DNA of 38,556 bases from Sulfurovum sp. (lineage in GTDB: Bacteria; Campylobacterota; Campylobacteria; Campylobacterales; Sulfurovaceae), in NCBI GenBank assembly GCA_028696055.1, contig JAQVHV010000006.1, positions 1 through 38,556 of the forward strand, written 5' to 3'. A program made the translations under genes and the position numbers. The notes under the pieces were generated by a model, which saw only the letters and a list, made by a program, of their open reading frames with translations, had not been told where the DNA came from and did not search any database. Shown here one piece after another: positions 1 through 8,443 of the stretch (positions are counted from its first letter, which is position 1; each line of letters starts with the position of its first letter).

Positions 1-57
1 TTCCAATATAAAGTCTGTCATGACTCTTTTAAATAACTCTCGTTCATCAATTTTCAT
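1..57 (-). CDS. 5' end of an unidentified CDS running off the left edge (MKIDERELFKRVMTDFILE...)
   Basis: Open frame on the minus strand; ATG at 57-55 preceded by GGAG with about 6 nt spacing (ggagataagaATG). Too short to identify. Confidence 0.5.
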   Translation of the reverse strand, partial: MKIDERELFKRVMTDFILE

Positions 58-110
58 TCTTATCTCCAATTATTCAATTGAAAAGATTAGCATATCTGAA
101 AATTGCGAAC

Positions 111-138
111 TTTATTTTACACTATCGCAGCTTGGAAG
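111..138 (+). repeat. Degenerate CRISPR repeat one period upstream of the first full repeat
   Basis: tttattttacactatcGCAGCTTGGAAG: the last 12 nt match the repeat and are exactly in phase (60 bp before 171-198); followed by a 32-nt spacer-sized segment, 139-170. Confidence 0.8.
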
Positions 139-170
139 TAGCATTATGACTTTTTCCTTTGGGTTAAATG

Positions 171-2398
171 GTGAACTGCCGCATAGGCAGCTTGGAAGGT
201 TCCCTAGTTTTCTCCACACACCGTTGCTCGGTGAACTGCCGCATAGGCAGCTTGGAAGTGTGTTTGTATTCACGTTTCAGCCGATAGAGGGTGAACTGCC
301 GCATAGGCAGCTTGGAAGTACAGCATCCTCTGCAGCAACCAAGGCAAATAGTGAACTGCCGCATAGGCAGCTTGGAAGTATAGCCACGATCGCAGCATTC
401 GCACCCTGACGTGAACTGCCGCATAGGCAGCTTGGAAGAATATAATCCTCATCATAAAAGTCAATTAAATGTGAACTGCCGCATAGGCAGCTTGGAAGGA
501 TATGTATGTCAAGACACAGAGCGTACATATGTGAACTGCCGCATAGGCAGCTTGGAAGGCAACTTTTTCCTCTTGCTCTTTCGTCCAAACGTGAACTGCC
601 GCATAGGCAGCTTGGAAGTGGCACAAAGAGGGCTGAAGGCAGCGACGGTAGTGAACTGCCGCATAGGCAGCTTGGAAGTTTATCATCTCTTCTATCTGTA
701 TTTCTCCTGCGTGAACTGCCGCATAGGCAGCTTGGAAGCCGGATGTAGAGAGATCCAACTTGGACGAGACGTGAACTGCCGCATAGGCAGCTTGGAAGTA
801 ACAAGCCAAGACTGGAGAGCCACACTGACTGTGAACTGCCGCATAGGCAGCTTGGAAGAAAGGAAACTAAATGACACCAGAAGAACAAAGGTGAACTGCC
901 GCATAGGCAGCTTGGAAGCCTAATTACTACGAAATGGAGTAAAATACTTGGTGAACTGCCGCATAGGCAGCTTGGAAGGAGATCGCCTTGCTTGCAGCAG
1001 TGCCGCCTGCGTGAACTGCCGCATAGGCAGCTTGGAAGTTTCCGATCTGTTCACGAGCAACGGTGTGTGGGTGAACTGCCGCATAGGCAGCTTGGAAGGT
1101 ATAAACTCCCTTTTTCCTTTGTTTAACTCTGTGAACTGCCGCATAGGCAGCTTGGAAGCGAATCCCTCAGGTAAAGAGTGGTCTATCCCGGTGAACTGCC
1201 GCATAGGCAGCTTGGAAGGCGCACTACTTGAAGAGAAAGGAGATGAAAGCGTGAACTGCCGCATAGGCAGCTTGGAAGTTCTTAATGAGATCATGCATAA
1301 AGCATGTGCAGTGAACTGCCGCATAGGCAGCTTGGAAGGAAAGCAACACCGGAAGAACTTGATCCTCTTTGTGAACTGCCGCATAGGCAGCTTGGAAGTT
1401 GCCTATGCACCATGGGCATATGCCGGGGAGGTGAACTGCCGCATAGGCAGCTTGGAAGTTTTTCTTGAACCCTTTCACCATCTCATAGGTGTGAACTGCC
1501 GCATAGGCAGCTTGGAAGAAGGAGCTTCTTGCAGATACTCCAGATCACCCGTGAACTGCCGCATAGGCAGCTTGGAAGAGTACGACCCGTGAGTAAAGTT
1601 ATCATGGACGGTGAACTGCCGCATAGGCAGCTTGGAAGTGCAAATGCAAAGAGGGAAACAAAACCAAAATGTGAACTGCCGCATAGGCAGCTTGGAAGTG
1701 ACAACCCCTGTACTGGCGATCAGGTTTGGAGTGAACTGCCGCATAGGCAGCTTGGAAGATCCCTGAGCGCGCGATCAAGCGAGGAAAAGGGTGAACTGCC
1801 GCATAGGCAGCTTGGAAGACTTGTATATTTAGCATTGAAGTTCCAAGGTAGTGAACTGCCGCATAGGCAGCTTGGAAGGCGAAGCCTGCTTTCTTCTTTG
1901 GGCGGGTGTTGTGAACTGCCGCATAGGCAGCTTGGAAGACTTTAACAGCCTCTCGGAGTTTAAGAAAGCCGTGAACTGCCGCATAGGCAGCTTGGAAGAT
2001 CCCAGAAAGCTTTTATGGTGTCTTTATGTTGTGAACTGCCGCATAGGCAGCTTGGAAGTTTTTGTTTATCCATTTCTTCATGAAACTGTTGTGAACTGCC
2101 GCATAGGCAGCTTGGAAGAGACAAAGGCAAAGGACGAGATTTAGAGGATGTTGAACTGCCGCATAGGCAGCTTGGAAGGTGAGTGTAGAGGACGTGACAC
2201 TTATTATTCTGTGAACTGCCGCATAGGCAGCTTGGAAGTCCCCTGGATTGTCCTGTTCCGAACTCTTCTCGTGAACTGCCGCATAGGCAGCTTGGAAGTT
2301 ATGACAATTTTGTAAGATTTCAGCTTAAAAGTGAACTGCCGCATAGGCAGCTTGGAAGTTTGATTAAAATTTGTAGGGGGGGAGGAAAGTGAACTGCC
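171..2398 (+). CRISPR. Type I-F-like CRISPR array: 37 full repeats GTGAACTGCCGCATAGGCAGCTTGGAAG, 32-nt spacers, final truncated repeat at 2389
   Basis: Exact 60-bp period from 171 to 2331. The repeat has 5 nt + CTGCC-GCATA-GGCAG hairpin + 8-nt handle (CTTGGAAG), the layout of I-F repeats processed by Cas6f/Csy4, which implies + strand transcription. The repeat at 2151 has G1>T. The last spacer (2359-2388) is 30 nt. Confidence 0.98.
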
Positions 2399-2399
2399 G

Positions 2400-2647
2400 G
2401 GGTATAGGGGTCAGGTGATGCTAATGCTATCTAAGCTTAATGATGATAAACTGAGACAATAAAACCAAAAGAGAAAAACTAAATGCCAAGAAAACCACGT
2501 ATAGAGATCCCCGGTTACTATCAGGGTATAGGGGTCAGGTGATGCTAATGCTATCTAAGCTTAATGATGATAAACTGAGACAATAAAACCAAAAGAGAAA
2601 AACCAAATGCCAAGAAAACCACGTATAGAGATCCCCGGTTACTATCA
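2400..2647 (+). repeat. 124-bp tandem duplication of the RAYT element left end (2400-2523 and 2524-2647)
   Basis: gggtataggggtcaggtgatgctaatgc...ggttactatca occurs twice in a row with one substitution (t2480/c2604). Each copy contains an ATGCCAAGAAAACCACGTATAGAG transposase start. Confidence 0.95.
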
Positions 2648-3401
2648 TATCATCAATAGGGGTGTGGAACAAAGAGTAGTTTTTAAAGAGAGTGAAGACT
2701 ATGAGTATTTTATAGAACTGCTTTGTCTTCAGGCAAAAAACTATAGTATCACTATCCACAACTACTGTCTGATGAACAACCACTACCATCTGTTGGTAGA
2801 AATTAAACACGAAAATCTTTCAAAGTTTATGAGACAGATAAACAGCAACTATGCTGTCTACTTTAATAAAAAATATCATAGATCAGGACACCTGTGGCAG
2901 GGGAGGTTTAAATCATGGTATGTGACTGATGAAGCGTATCTTTATACATTGATACTCTATATCGAACAAAATCCGATTAAAGCCAATATCGTACAAAGAG
3001 TAGAAGCATACCCTTATAGCTCTGCACACCATTTTCTGCAACCACATCAAAACAACGGATGCCTCAGAGATGCCTGGGTTACCCAACACTATCGGAGTGA
3101 TATTGAAGCGATCAAAGCATTTTTGGATTCTAAAGTAGATACGGGACAACTGCAAGAACTCAAAAAAGCATCAAGTTTGATAGAATCTCCAAATACAGAC
3201 AAGAAGCCCAATGAGGAGAAACTCAAAAAGATGCTGTCAAAAGCAAAAGATACCAAAGAGAGAAACAGTCTTATCCTTAAAGCGTATCAGGAAGGATATT
3301 CTCAGCATATGATGGCAAAAGTATTGAAACTGAATCAGGCAACAGTACAGAGGATTATCAAGAGGACAAAGAGGGATGATGGCATTAGCATCACCTGACC
3401 C
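2408..3401 (+). mobile_element. RAYT element bounded by inverted repeat GGGTCAGGTGATGCTAATGC (2408-2427, second copy 2532-2551) / GCATTAGCATCACCTGACCC (3382-3401)
   Basis: Perfect 20-bp inverted repeat around a transposase ORF; the right IR contains the ORF stop codon. Confidence 0.85.
2607..3398 (+). CDS. REP-associated tyrosine transposase (IS200-like, Y1_Tnp/RAYT)
   Basis: MPRKPRIEIPGYYHIINRGVEQRVVF...CLMNNHYHLLVEI...: N-terminal 'HIINRG' and 'MNNHYHLL' HUH/Y1 motifs; C-terminal HTH-like extension (SQHMMAKVLKLNQATVQRIIKR). Confidence 0.93.
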   Translation: MPRKPRIEIPGYYHIINRGVEQRVVFKESEDYEYFIELLCLQAKNYSITIHNYCLMNNHYHLLVEIKHENLSKFMRQINSNYAVYFNKKYHRSGHLWQGRFKSWYVTDEAYLYTLILYIEQNPIKANIVQRVEAYPYSSAHHFLQPHQNNGCLRDAWVTQHYRSDIEAIKAFLDSKVDTGQLQELKKASSLIESPNTDKKPNEEKLKKMLSKAKDTKERNSLILKAYQEGYSQHMMAKVLKLNQATVQRIIKRTKRDDGISIT

Positions 3402-3473
3402 TTTTGGTGTCTTTTGGTGCAAACTCCCGGAGATTATAACAAATAGTGTGTCATGTTTTGATAAAATAATTGT

Positions 3474-3995
3474 ATGAAAGAATCACTTGAAAAGAAATGG
3501 AAAAAACTGGATATATACATCAATGACTTCGGGCAAGGCATAGCTATTAATGCAGAGGGTACGCAAGAGCAAATACGATTTATTCATGATTTTCGTGAAT
3601 ATCTTGGGAGCAGGCAACAAGTAGCTTATATAGACTTTGCAAAGATTACAGATGCCAAAAGACTAGCAATAGAGTTTATCGAACAATATGAACTTCTCTC
3701 AGGAATGACGCTTGATTACGATATGTCCGAAGAAGATTATCGGCTGTTAGATTTAGCAATAAAATACTTTTCTGAAGAAATGGATGCTGAAAGGGTGGTA
3801 ATATGGCTGGATAATTTTACTGAGATATTAAAAATGAAAGAATCCGAGTGGCTATTTGGTATGCTGAGAGGTTATTTTCAGCATCAGCAAAATATCACAC
3901 ATGTTTTTACTTCAGATAATAAAGATGCTCTGAATCAAATATTTTTAGATTATAAAAATCCGTTTTTTCGTTTTGCAGTGAAAATAGACTTGTGA
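3474..3995 (+). CDS. AAA/STAND-like ATPase homologue with degenerate nucleotide-binding motifs (putative pseudo-ATPase)
   Basis: Aligns by eye with 4404-5543: AEGTQEQIRFIHDF at the position of AKRRSGKSSLIKEV (no P-loop), and VIWLDNFTEI versus VIAIDEFQKI. Confidence 0.55.
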   Translation: MKESLEKKWKKLDIYINDFGQGIAINAEGTQEQIRFIHDFREYLGSRQQVAYIDFAKITDAKRLAIEFIEQYELLSGMTLDYDMSEEDYRLLDLAIKYFSEEMDAERVVIWLDNFTEILKMKESEWLFGMLRGYFQHQQNITHVFTSDNKDALNQIFLDYKNPFFRFAVKIDL

Positions 3996-4071
3996 GTTTT
4001 TAATGTTTGGAGTTAAAATTTATATTGGATTATTTAGAAGAAAGAGTTGGCTTGGATACTCCTATAGCTTT

Positions 4072-4251
4072 AGGGTCAGGTAACAAACTACAAATAAGAA
4101 ACCAAGTGCTATGCTCTATAATATTAATGAGTAGAAGATGTCAAGAAGAATCAGATCAGACCTTGATGGTTTTCACCATATAGCAAACCGTGGTATATCA
4201 CGGAATGATATCTAAGGAGTTTGAATGATTAGTAGTTTGTTACCTGACCCT
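4072..4251 (+). mobile_element. Miniature RAYT-derived element with perfect 20-bp terminal inverted repeats
   Basis: AGGGTCAGGTAACAAACTAC at 4072-4091 and GTAGTTTGTTACCTGACCCT at 4232-4251 are exact reverse complements. Confidence 0.8.
4138..4215 (+). pseudogene. Remnant of RAYT transposase N-terminus (MSRRIRSDLDGFHHIANRGISRNDI*)
   Basis: Matches the family start pattern M-x-R-x-x-R-x-x-x-x-G-x-x-H-I-x-N-R-G; stops after 25 codons, inside the miniature element. Confidence 0.75.
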
Positions 4252-4403
4252 TGATTTTTGATTTCTTGATTTTATGGATTTAAATTCGGGCATATTCTAC
4301 AAAAAAGATATTTTTTATTTTATTTAAATAAAAAATATTATTTGATTTATTATTTTAATTTGAGTATAATAAATTATTCATTTTAAATAATAAGGATTTA
4401 ACC

Positions 4404-5543
4404 ATGCGCACTCCCCCCAACCCGTTCAGGTTTGACAGAGAAGTGTCAGGCGACTTCTTTTGCGGTAGAGAAGCCGATATCAAAGCAATACTCTCCCATA
4501 TCGGCAACGGCACGAACCTCATTATGTTCGCTAAGCGCAGAAGCGGTAAATCATCCCTGATCAAGGAGGTGTTTGAAAATCATCTCAGCAAGGATATCCT
4601 ATCTACCCATATCGATATCTTTACGATCTCAACGAGAAGGGAGCTTTATGAGTACCTTAAAGCAGGGATAGAGACTTCCTTGGTAGGCAAAGAGACAAAT
4701 CTTGAAAAGCTAAGTAATCTTACCCAGTCACTACGGGGATTGTTTGACAATGCAGAAGTCAAGCTCACGATAAGCAGCAGTCCTTCGCTGGAGATCGTTA
4801 CCACACAAAGGGATTACTTTAAAGCGATCACCGATCTGTTTAGCGGGTATTTCGCCTATTTGGATAAAATGAACAAAAAAGCAGTTATTGCAATCGATGA
4901 GTTTCAAAAAATCCTCTCTCTATCAGAGGGTGAAAAGATCGAAGCTCTTTTGCGTACAATAGCTAATAAGCGGGGAAGCGTATCTTTTATTTTTACTGGC
5001 TCCAAGAAAAACCTTTTGCTTTCAATGTTCAACGACAAAAACCGCCCGTTTTACAAGCTCGGAATGGAGTACCGTTTGGAAAAAATTGCAAAAGAAGTAC
5101 TTTTTGCGTGGGTGGAAGAGAGGTTGAAGCGCAAAGAACTCTTGATCGACGAAAACGCTTTTGATCTTCTGTACAAGGAAGCGCAGGGGGAGCCGAGATT
5201 TATCCAGATGGCACTTTACGCTCTTTATGAAGAGAAACAACCTATGTCCGTGATCGACCGTGGGGATATGATGCGTTGCATTGAAGAGATAATCGCCTAT
5301 AAAAGCGATTTCTTCCTCTTGTTCGACACATATTCTGTCACGAAGCAAAATACGCTTAAAATCCTTGCTAAGACCAACGGGGAGGATATTTACAACAAAG
5401 AGAACCTTGAAGCATTTGAAATTAGTAGCAGCAGTTTGCAAAGTACAGTCAAATCCCTTTTGAAAAGCGGCGAGATTCACGAAGAGGGCGGGGGATATAC
5501 CTTTGAGGACGTAGAGTTTAAAATGTGGTTGAGTAGAATTTAG
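4404..5543 (+). CDS. AAA/STAND-like ATP-binding protein (archaeal-ATPase type)
   Basis: FxGREADIKAIL..., Walker A AKRRSGKSSL, Walker B VIAIDEFQKI, FIFTGSKKN sensor-like motif. Confidence 0.85.
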   Translation: MRTPPNPFRFDREVSGDFFCGREADIKAILSHIGNGTNLIMFAKRRSGKSSLIKEVFENHLSKDILSTHIDIFTISTRRELYEYLKAGIETSLVGKETNLEKLSNLTQSLRGLFDNAEVKLTISSSPSLEIVTTQRDYFKAITDLFSGYFAYLDKMNKKAVIAIDEFQKILSLSEGEKIEALLRTIANKRGSVSFIFTGSKKNLLLSMFNDKNRPFYKLGMEYRLEKIAKEVLFAWVEERLKRKELLIDENAFDLLYKEAQGEPRFIQMALYALYEEKQPMSVIDRGDMMRCIEEIIAYKSDFFLLFDTYSVTKQNTLKILAKTNGEDIYNKENLEAFEISSSSLQSTVKSLLKSGEIHEEGGGYTFEDVEFKMWLSRI

Positions 5544-5846
5544 GAAGCCGTCTCCGTTTACTGGAAGTGGCTTATGCCCATAATGGTCTTATGTGAGATC
5601 AATGCTAATCTATATATATAGATGATATAAAATATACAAAAATAATACACAACGCTTTAATATTGTCTTGGCATCATAACCGCATTAAGATAATCATAAA
5701 GCGGTCCCTACCTCTAAAAATGCTCATTGGGCAATAAATCTTATTAAATTATGATATGATATAATAAATTAATATTATTCTAATTTAAAATGGAATGTTA
5801 TAAATAGAATAGAAATATCATTAATATCAGTAACATAGGAGTCCCA

Positions 5847-6548
5847 ATGAAAAAGTGTATAGTATCAGCAGCTGCCGTCACGGCAATGAGTGCATTTGCG
5901 GTAGCGGGCGGAGATATCGCTCCTGTCAGTATGGAGCCAGTTGTACCCGCAGTAGAGAATGATAACGGTTTCTATCTGGGGCTTGCCTATGGTGCAGGAA
6001 GGGCTAAAGAGGATGTAAGTGGAGACCTTGATGGCGGTTATGTGGTCTTTGGCGGAACTGAAGAAATTGATTACGATACCATCATGCTGCAGGCAGGATA
6101 TAAGTTCAATGACTATCTTGCCCTCGAAGGAAGGTATTGGAGATCTTTTGGCGACAACGGATGGTCTTACAGTGAGAGCGGCTATGAAGCAAGTGTGCCT
6201 TATACTTTTTCTGAAACAGGGAAAAACGGCGATAATCTCAAAGCCTATGGAATCTATCTGAAACCCATGTATCCTTTGACAGAGGAGTTGGATATCTATG
6301 CGTTGCTGGGATATGGGAATGTCACATTAAATGATGATGAGCATGGTGATTGGGCCGATGAAAACGGTTTTCAATACGGTGTCGGTGTTTCGTATGCCTT
6401 GACAAACAATCTCTCTATCTTTGTTGACTATATGAGACTACTGGACGATGATAGCTCGGTACATACAGGTGCCCAGATCGGCGGCAGCAATATCTATTTT
6501 GACCATAGGTTATATATAGTTAATGCGGGATTGAGCTACAGGTTTTAG
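5847..6548 (+). CDS. Outer-membrane beta-barrel (porin-like) protein
   Basis: Signal peptide (MKKCIVSAAAVTAMSAFAVAGG), alternating beta pattern, terminal ...YIVNAGLSYRF. Confidence 0.8.
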   Translation: MKKCIVSAAAVTAMSAFAVAGGDIAPVSMEPVVPAVENDNGFYLGLAYGAGRAKEDVSGDLDGGYVVFGGTEEIDYDTIMLQAGYKFNDYLALEGRYWRSFGDNGWSYSESGYEASVPYTFSETGKNGDNLKAYGIYLKPMYPLTEELDIYALLGYGNVTLNDDEHGDWADENGFQYGVGVSYALTNNLSIFVDYMRLLDDDSSVHTGAQIGGSNIYFDHRLYIVNAGLSYRF

Positions 6549-6605
6549 TGATCAATCTCGTTCCCACTCGGGAGAGATTGTGAAAGAACTTGTATTAATA
6601 TGGAA

Positions 6606-6624
6606 GTGGAGACTTTAGTCCCAC
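6606..6624. repeat. REP-like palindrome GTGGAGACTTTAGTCCCAC
   Basis: GTGG-a-GACT-tt-AGTC-c-CAC self-complementary; adjoins the point where DUF4143 ATPase similarity begins. Confidence 0.55.
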
Positions 6625-7710
6625 CTACTTACCCAGAGAGAAGCGGCGCACAATGATCCGGTAGGGTATATCGCATCACTTCCCAAACCGATCACCCTTG
6701 ATGAGATACAAAAGGTGCCCGAAGTACTGGAAGGCATCAAGATAGCTGTTGATAAAGAGGGAAAAAACGGTACATTTCTGCTGACGGGTTCGGCCAATGT
6801 GCTGGAGATGAAAAAAGCCAAAGATACGCTTGCCGGCAGGATCATCGAGATACCGATGTGGCCGCTCTCCCAAAAAGAGATACACCACAAACCGGATGAC
6901 AATCTCATCGACAGGCTTTTTAAAAACGGAGTCGATGGGCTGCGATGCGACAGGAAACCTCTTGATGAGATATCTGCCGCGATCGTTGGGGGCGGGTACC
7001 CGGAGATCCTCAAGATAGACTCTCCAAGAGGAAGGTCTTTGTGGTACAACGGCTACATCAGCACCTATATCGAAAGAGACATCCGTGATGTAGGCGAACT
7101 GAGGGATATCTCTGCCTTTATACGGTTTTATAACATCATCGCGCCCCGAAGCTGCGGGTTGCTGAACAAGTCCGACCTGGCATCCGATGCGAACCTTTCC
7201 GAGCCGACGGTCAACAACTACCTGAGTATGCTGGAGATGATCTATCAGGTCTCACTGCTGGGGGCATACAGCTCCAATGTCTCCAAACGTTTCGTCAAGT
7301 CACCCAAGATGTACCTCACCGACAGCGGGCTGTTCTGCCATCTGCTTGGCATCACAAGTGCAGAAGAGCTGAATGCCTCTTCGCACAAAGGAGAGGTGGT
7401 GGAGACCTTTGTCTACAGTGAACTGCTCAAACACATCAGCTACGCGCAGACAGCCGTGCAGATCTACCACTACCGGACCAATGACAAAAAGGAGATAGAC
7501 TTTATCATCCAAAAAGGAGATATACTCTTTGCCATCGAAGTGAAGTCCTCTCAGAGCATCAAAAAAGAGGCGTTCAAGCATATCATCGACTTTCAGAACA
7601 AATCAAAACAGCAGGTCATTGGTATCGTCATCTACGGCGGAGACGAGATCATTCCGTTCGGCGATGAGCACTATCAGCGCTATGCCGTGCCTTTGGCAGT
7701 GTTCTTCTAA
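6625..7710 (+). pseudogene. 5'-truncated AAA_14/DUF4143-type ATPase
   Basis: Frame reads LLTQREAAHNDPVGYIASLPKPITLDEIQKVPEVL...FLLTGSANVL...LAGRIIEI...; Walker B region onward present; N-terminal Walker A part missing; in-frame TAG just upstream. Confidence 0.75.
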
Positions 7711-7829
7711 ACCATAGGTATAGGCGGTATAGACCCCTGGCGACTAGGGTTCTATAGGCTGCCACCCCTCCTTTTGGGATCTGTCGGAGCAGGGGGCAGC
7801 AGGGTCATTGAGGTATATGCAGATACCTC

Positions 7830-8354
7830 TCACTCCGCAGCCCTTAATATCGTATAGGTATGGGAGATATCGTATGGTTTATAGCGCGCCGGTTCTCTTC
7901 TGTGCTCTCCGGCATAGCTCAGTATCAGCGCAATGCTCCGTCTGCGGTCGATCCACGCAATGAACATCCCGCTATGCTCTACATTGTAGTAGGAATGGTT
8001 GAGATAGTAGATCCAGTCGCCGGGTTGAAGCAGAGATGCAGGGGCATAGGGCCCTTTGGAAGCAGCCGTAAAAACCCTTGCAAGATCGGGATAGGCGTAC
8101 CCCGCTCTTCGACATGCCTTATTGAGGTAGTCCCAGCACGCACCCTTTACGATCTCTCCGTTGACCACCATGCTGCGCGCCGTACGCAAGACTTTCCTCG
8201 CGGGGGGAGCGGCATCTTTTTCGGCGTTGACGATGAGGGGATAGTAGCGCTGATAATTTTGCCGGTCTCTTTGGTCGCGCGCGTCTTTGGACGAACACCC
8301 GCCAAGCAGCAGCATCGCTGCAAGCAACAGCACTATTATTGACCTAAAACTCAT
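7830..8354 (-). CDS. Lipoprotein, possibly NlpC/CHAP-like (cysteine peptidase fold uncertain)
   Basis: MSFRSIIVLLLAAMLLLGGCSSK lipobox; ...ACWDYLNKACRRAGY...LQPGDWIYYLNHSYYNVEHSGMFI... Confidence 0.65.
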   Translation of the reverse strand: MSFRSIIVLLLAAMLLLGGCSSKDARDQRDRQNYQRYYPLIVNAEKDAAPPARKVLRTARSMVVNGEIVKGACWDYLNKACRRAGYAYPDLARVFTAASKGPYAPASLLQPGDWIYYLNHSYYNVEHSGMFIAWIDRRRSIALILSYAGEHRREPARYKPYDISHTYTILRAAE

Positions 8355-8443
8355 TTAGATAGATCTCAAACAGCATCATGATAAAGGTGTGCAAAGATTG
8401 CTCTGCCATTCCGGTGATCTGGATTTGATCTCTTTTTTCAGGC

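Noticed and set aside
88-93. TAGCAT upstream matching the first 6 nt of the 139-170 spacer-like segment
   Set aside because: Too short and without a CC PAM; cannot support self-targeting or promoter regulation.
139-1122. Shared CTTTTTCCTTTG between the 139-170 segment and spacer 16 (1099-1130)
   Set aside because: 12 nt of pyrimidine-rich sequence could match by chance; not taken as common origin.
20-2144. Many ORFs across the CRISPR array (e.g. 411-923, 948-1592, 277-888)
   Set aside because: The 60-bp period is a multiple of three, so every frame gives repeated peptides (VNCRIGSLE, ELPHRQLGS, KLPMRQFT). These are artefacts of the repeats.
7711-7829. G/C-rich imperfect inverted sequence (ggctgccacccctcc...ggagcagggggcagc) between convergent genes
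   Set aside because: Probably a terminator or chance pairing; no riboswitch or ncRNA signature recognised.
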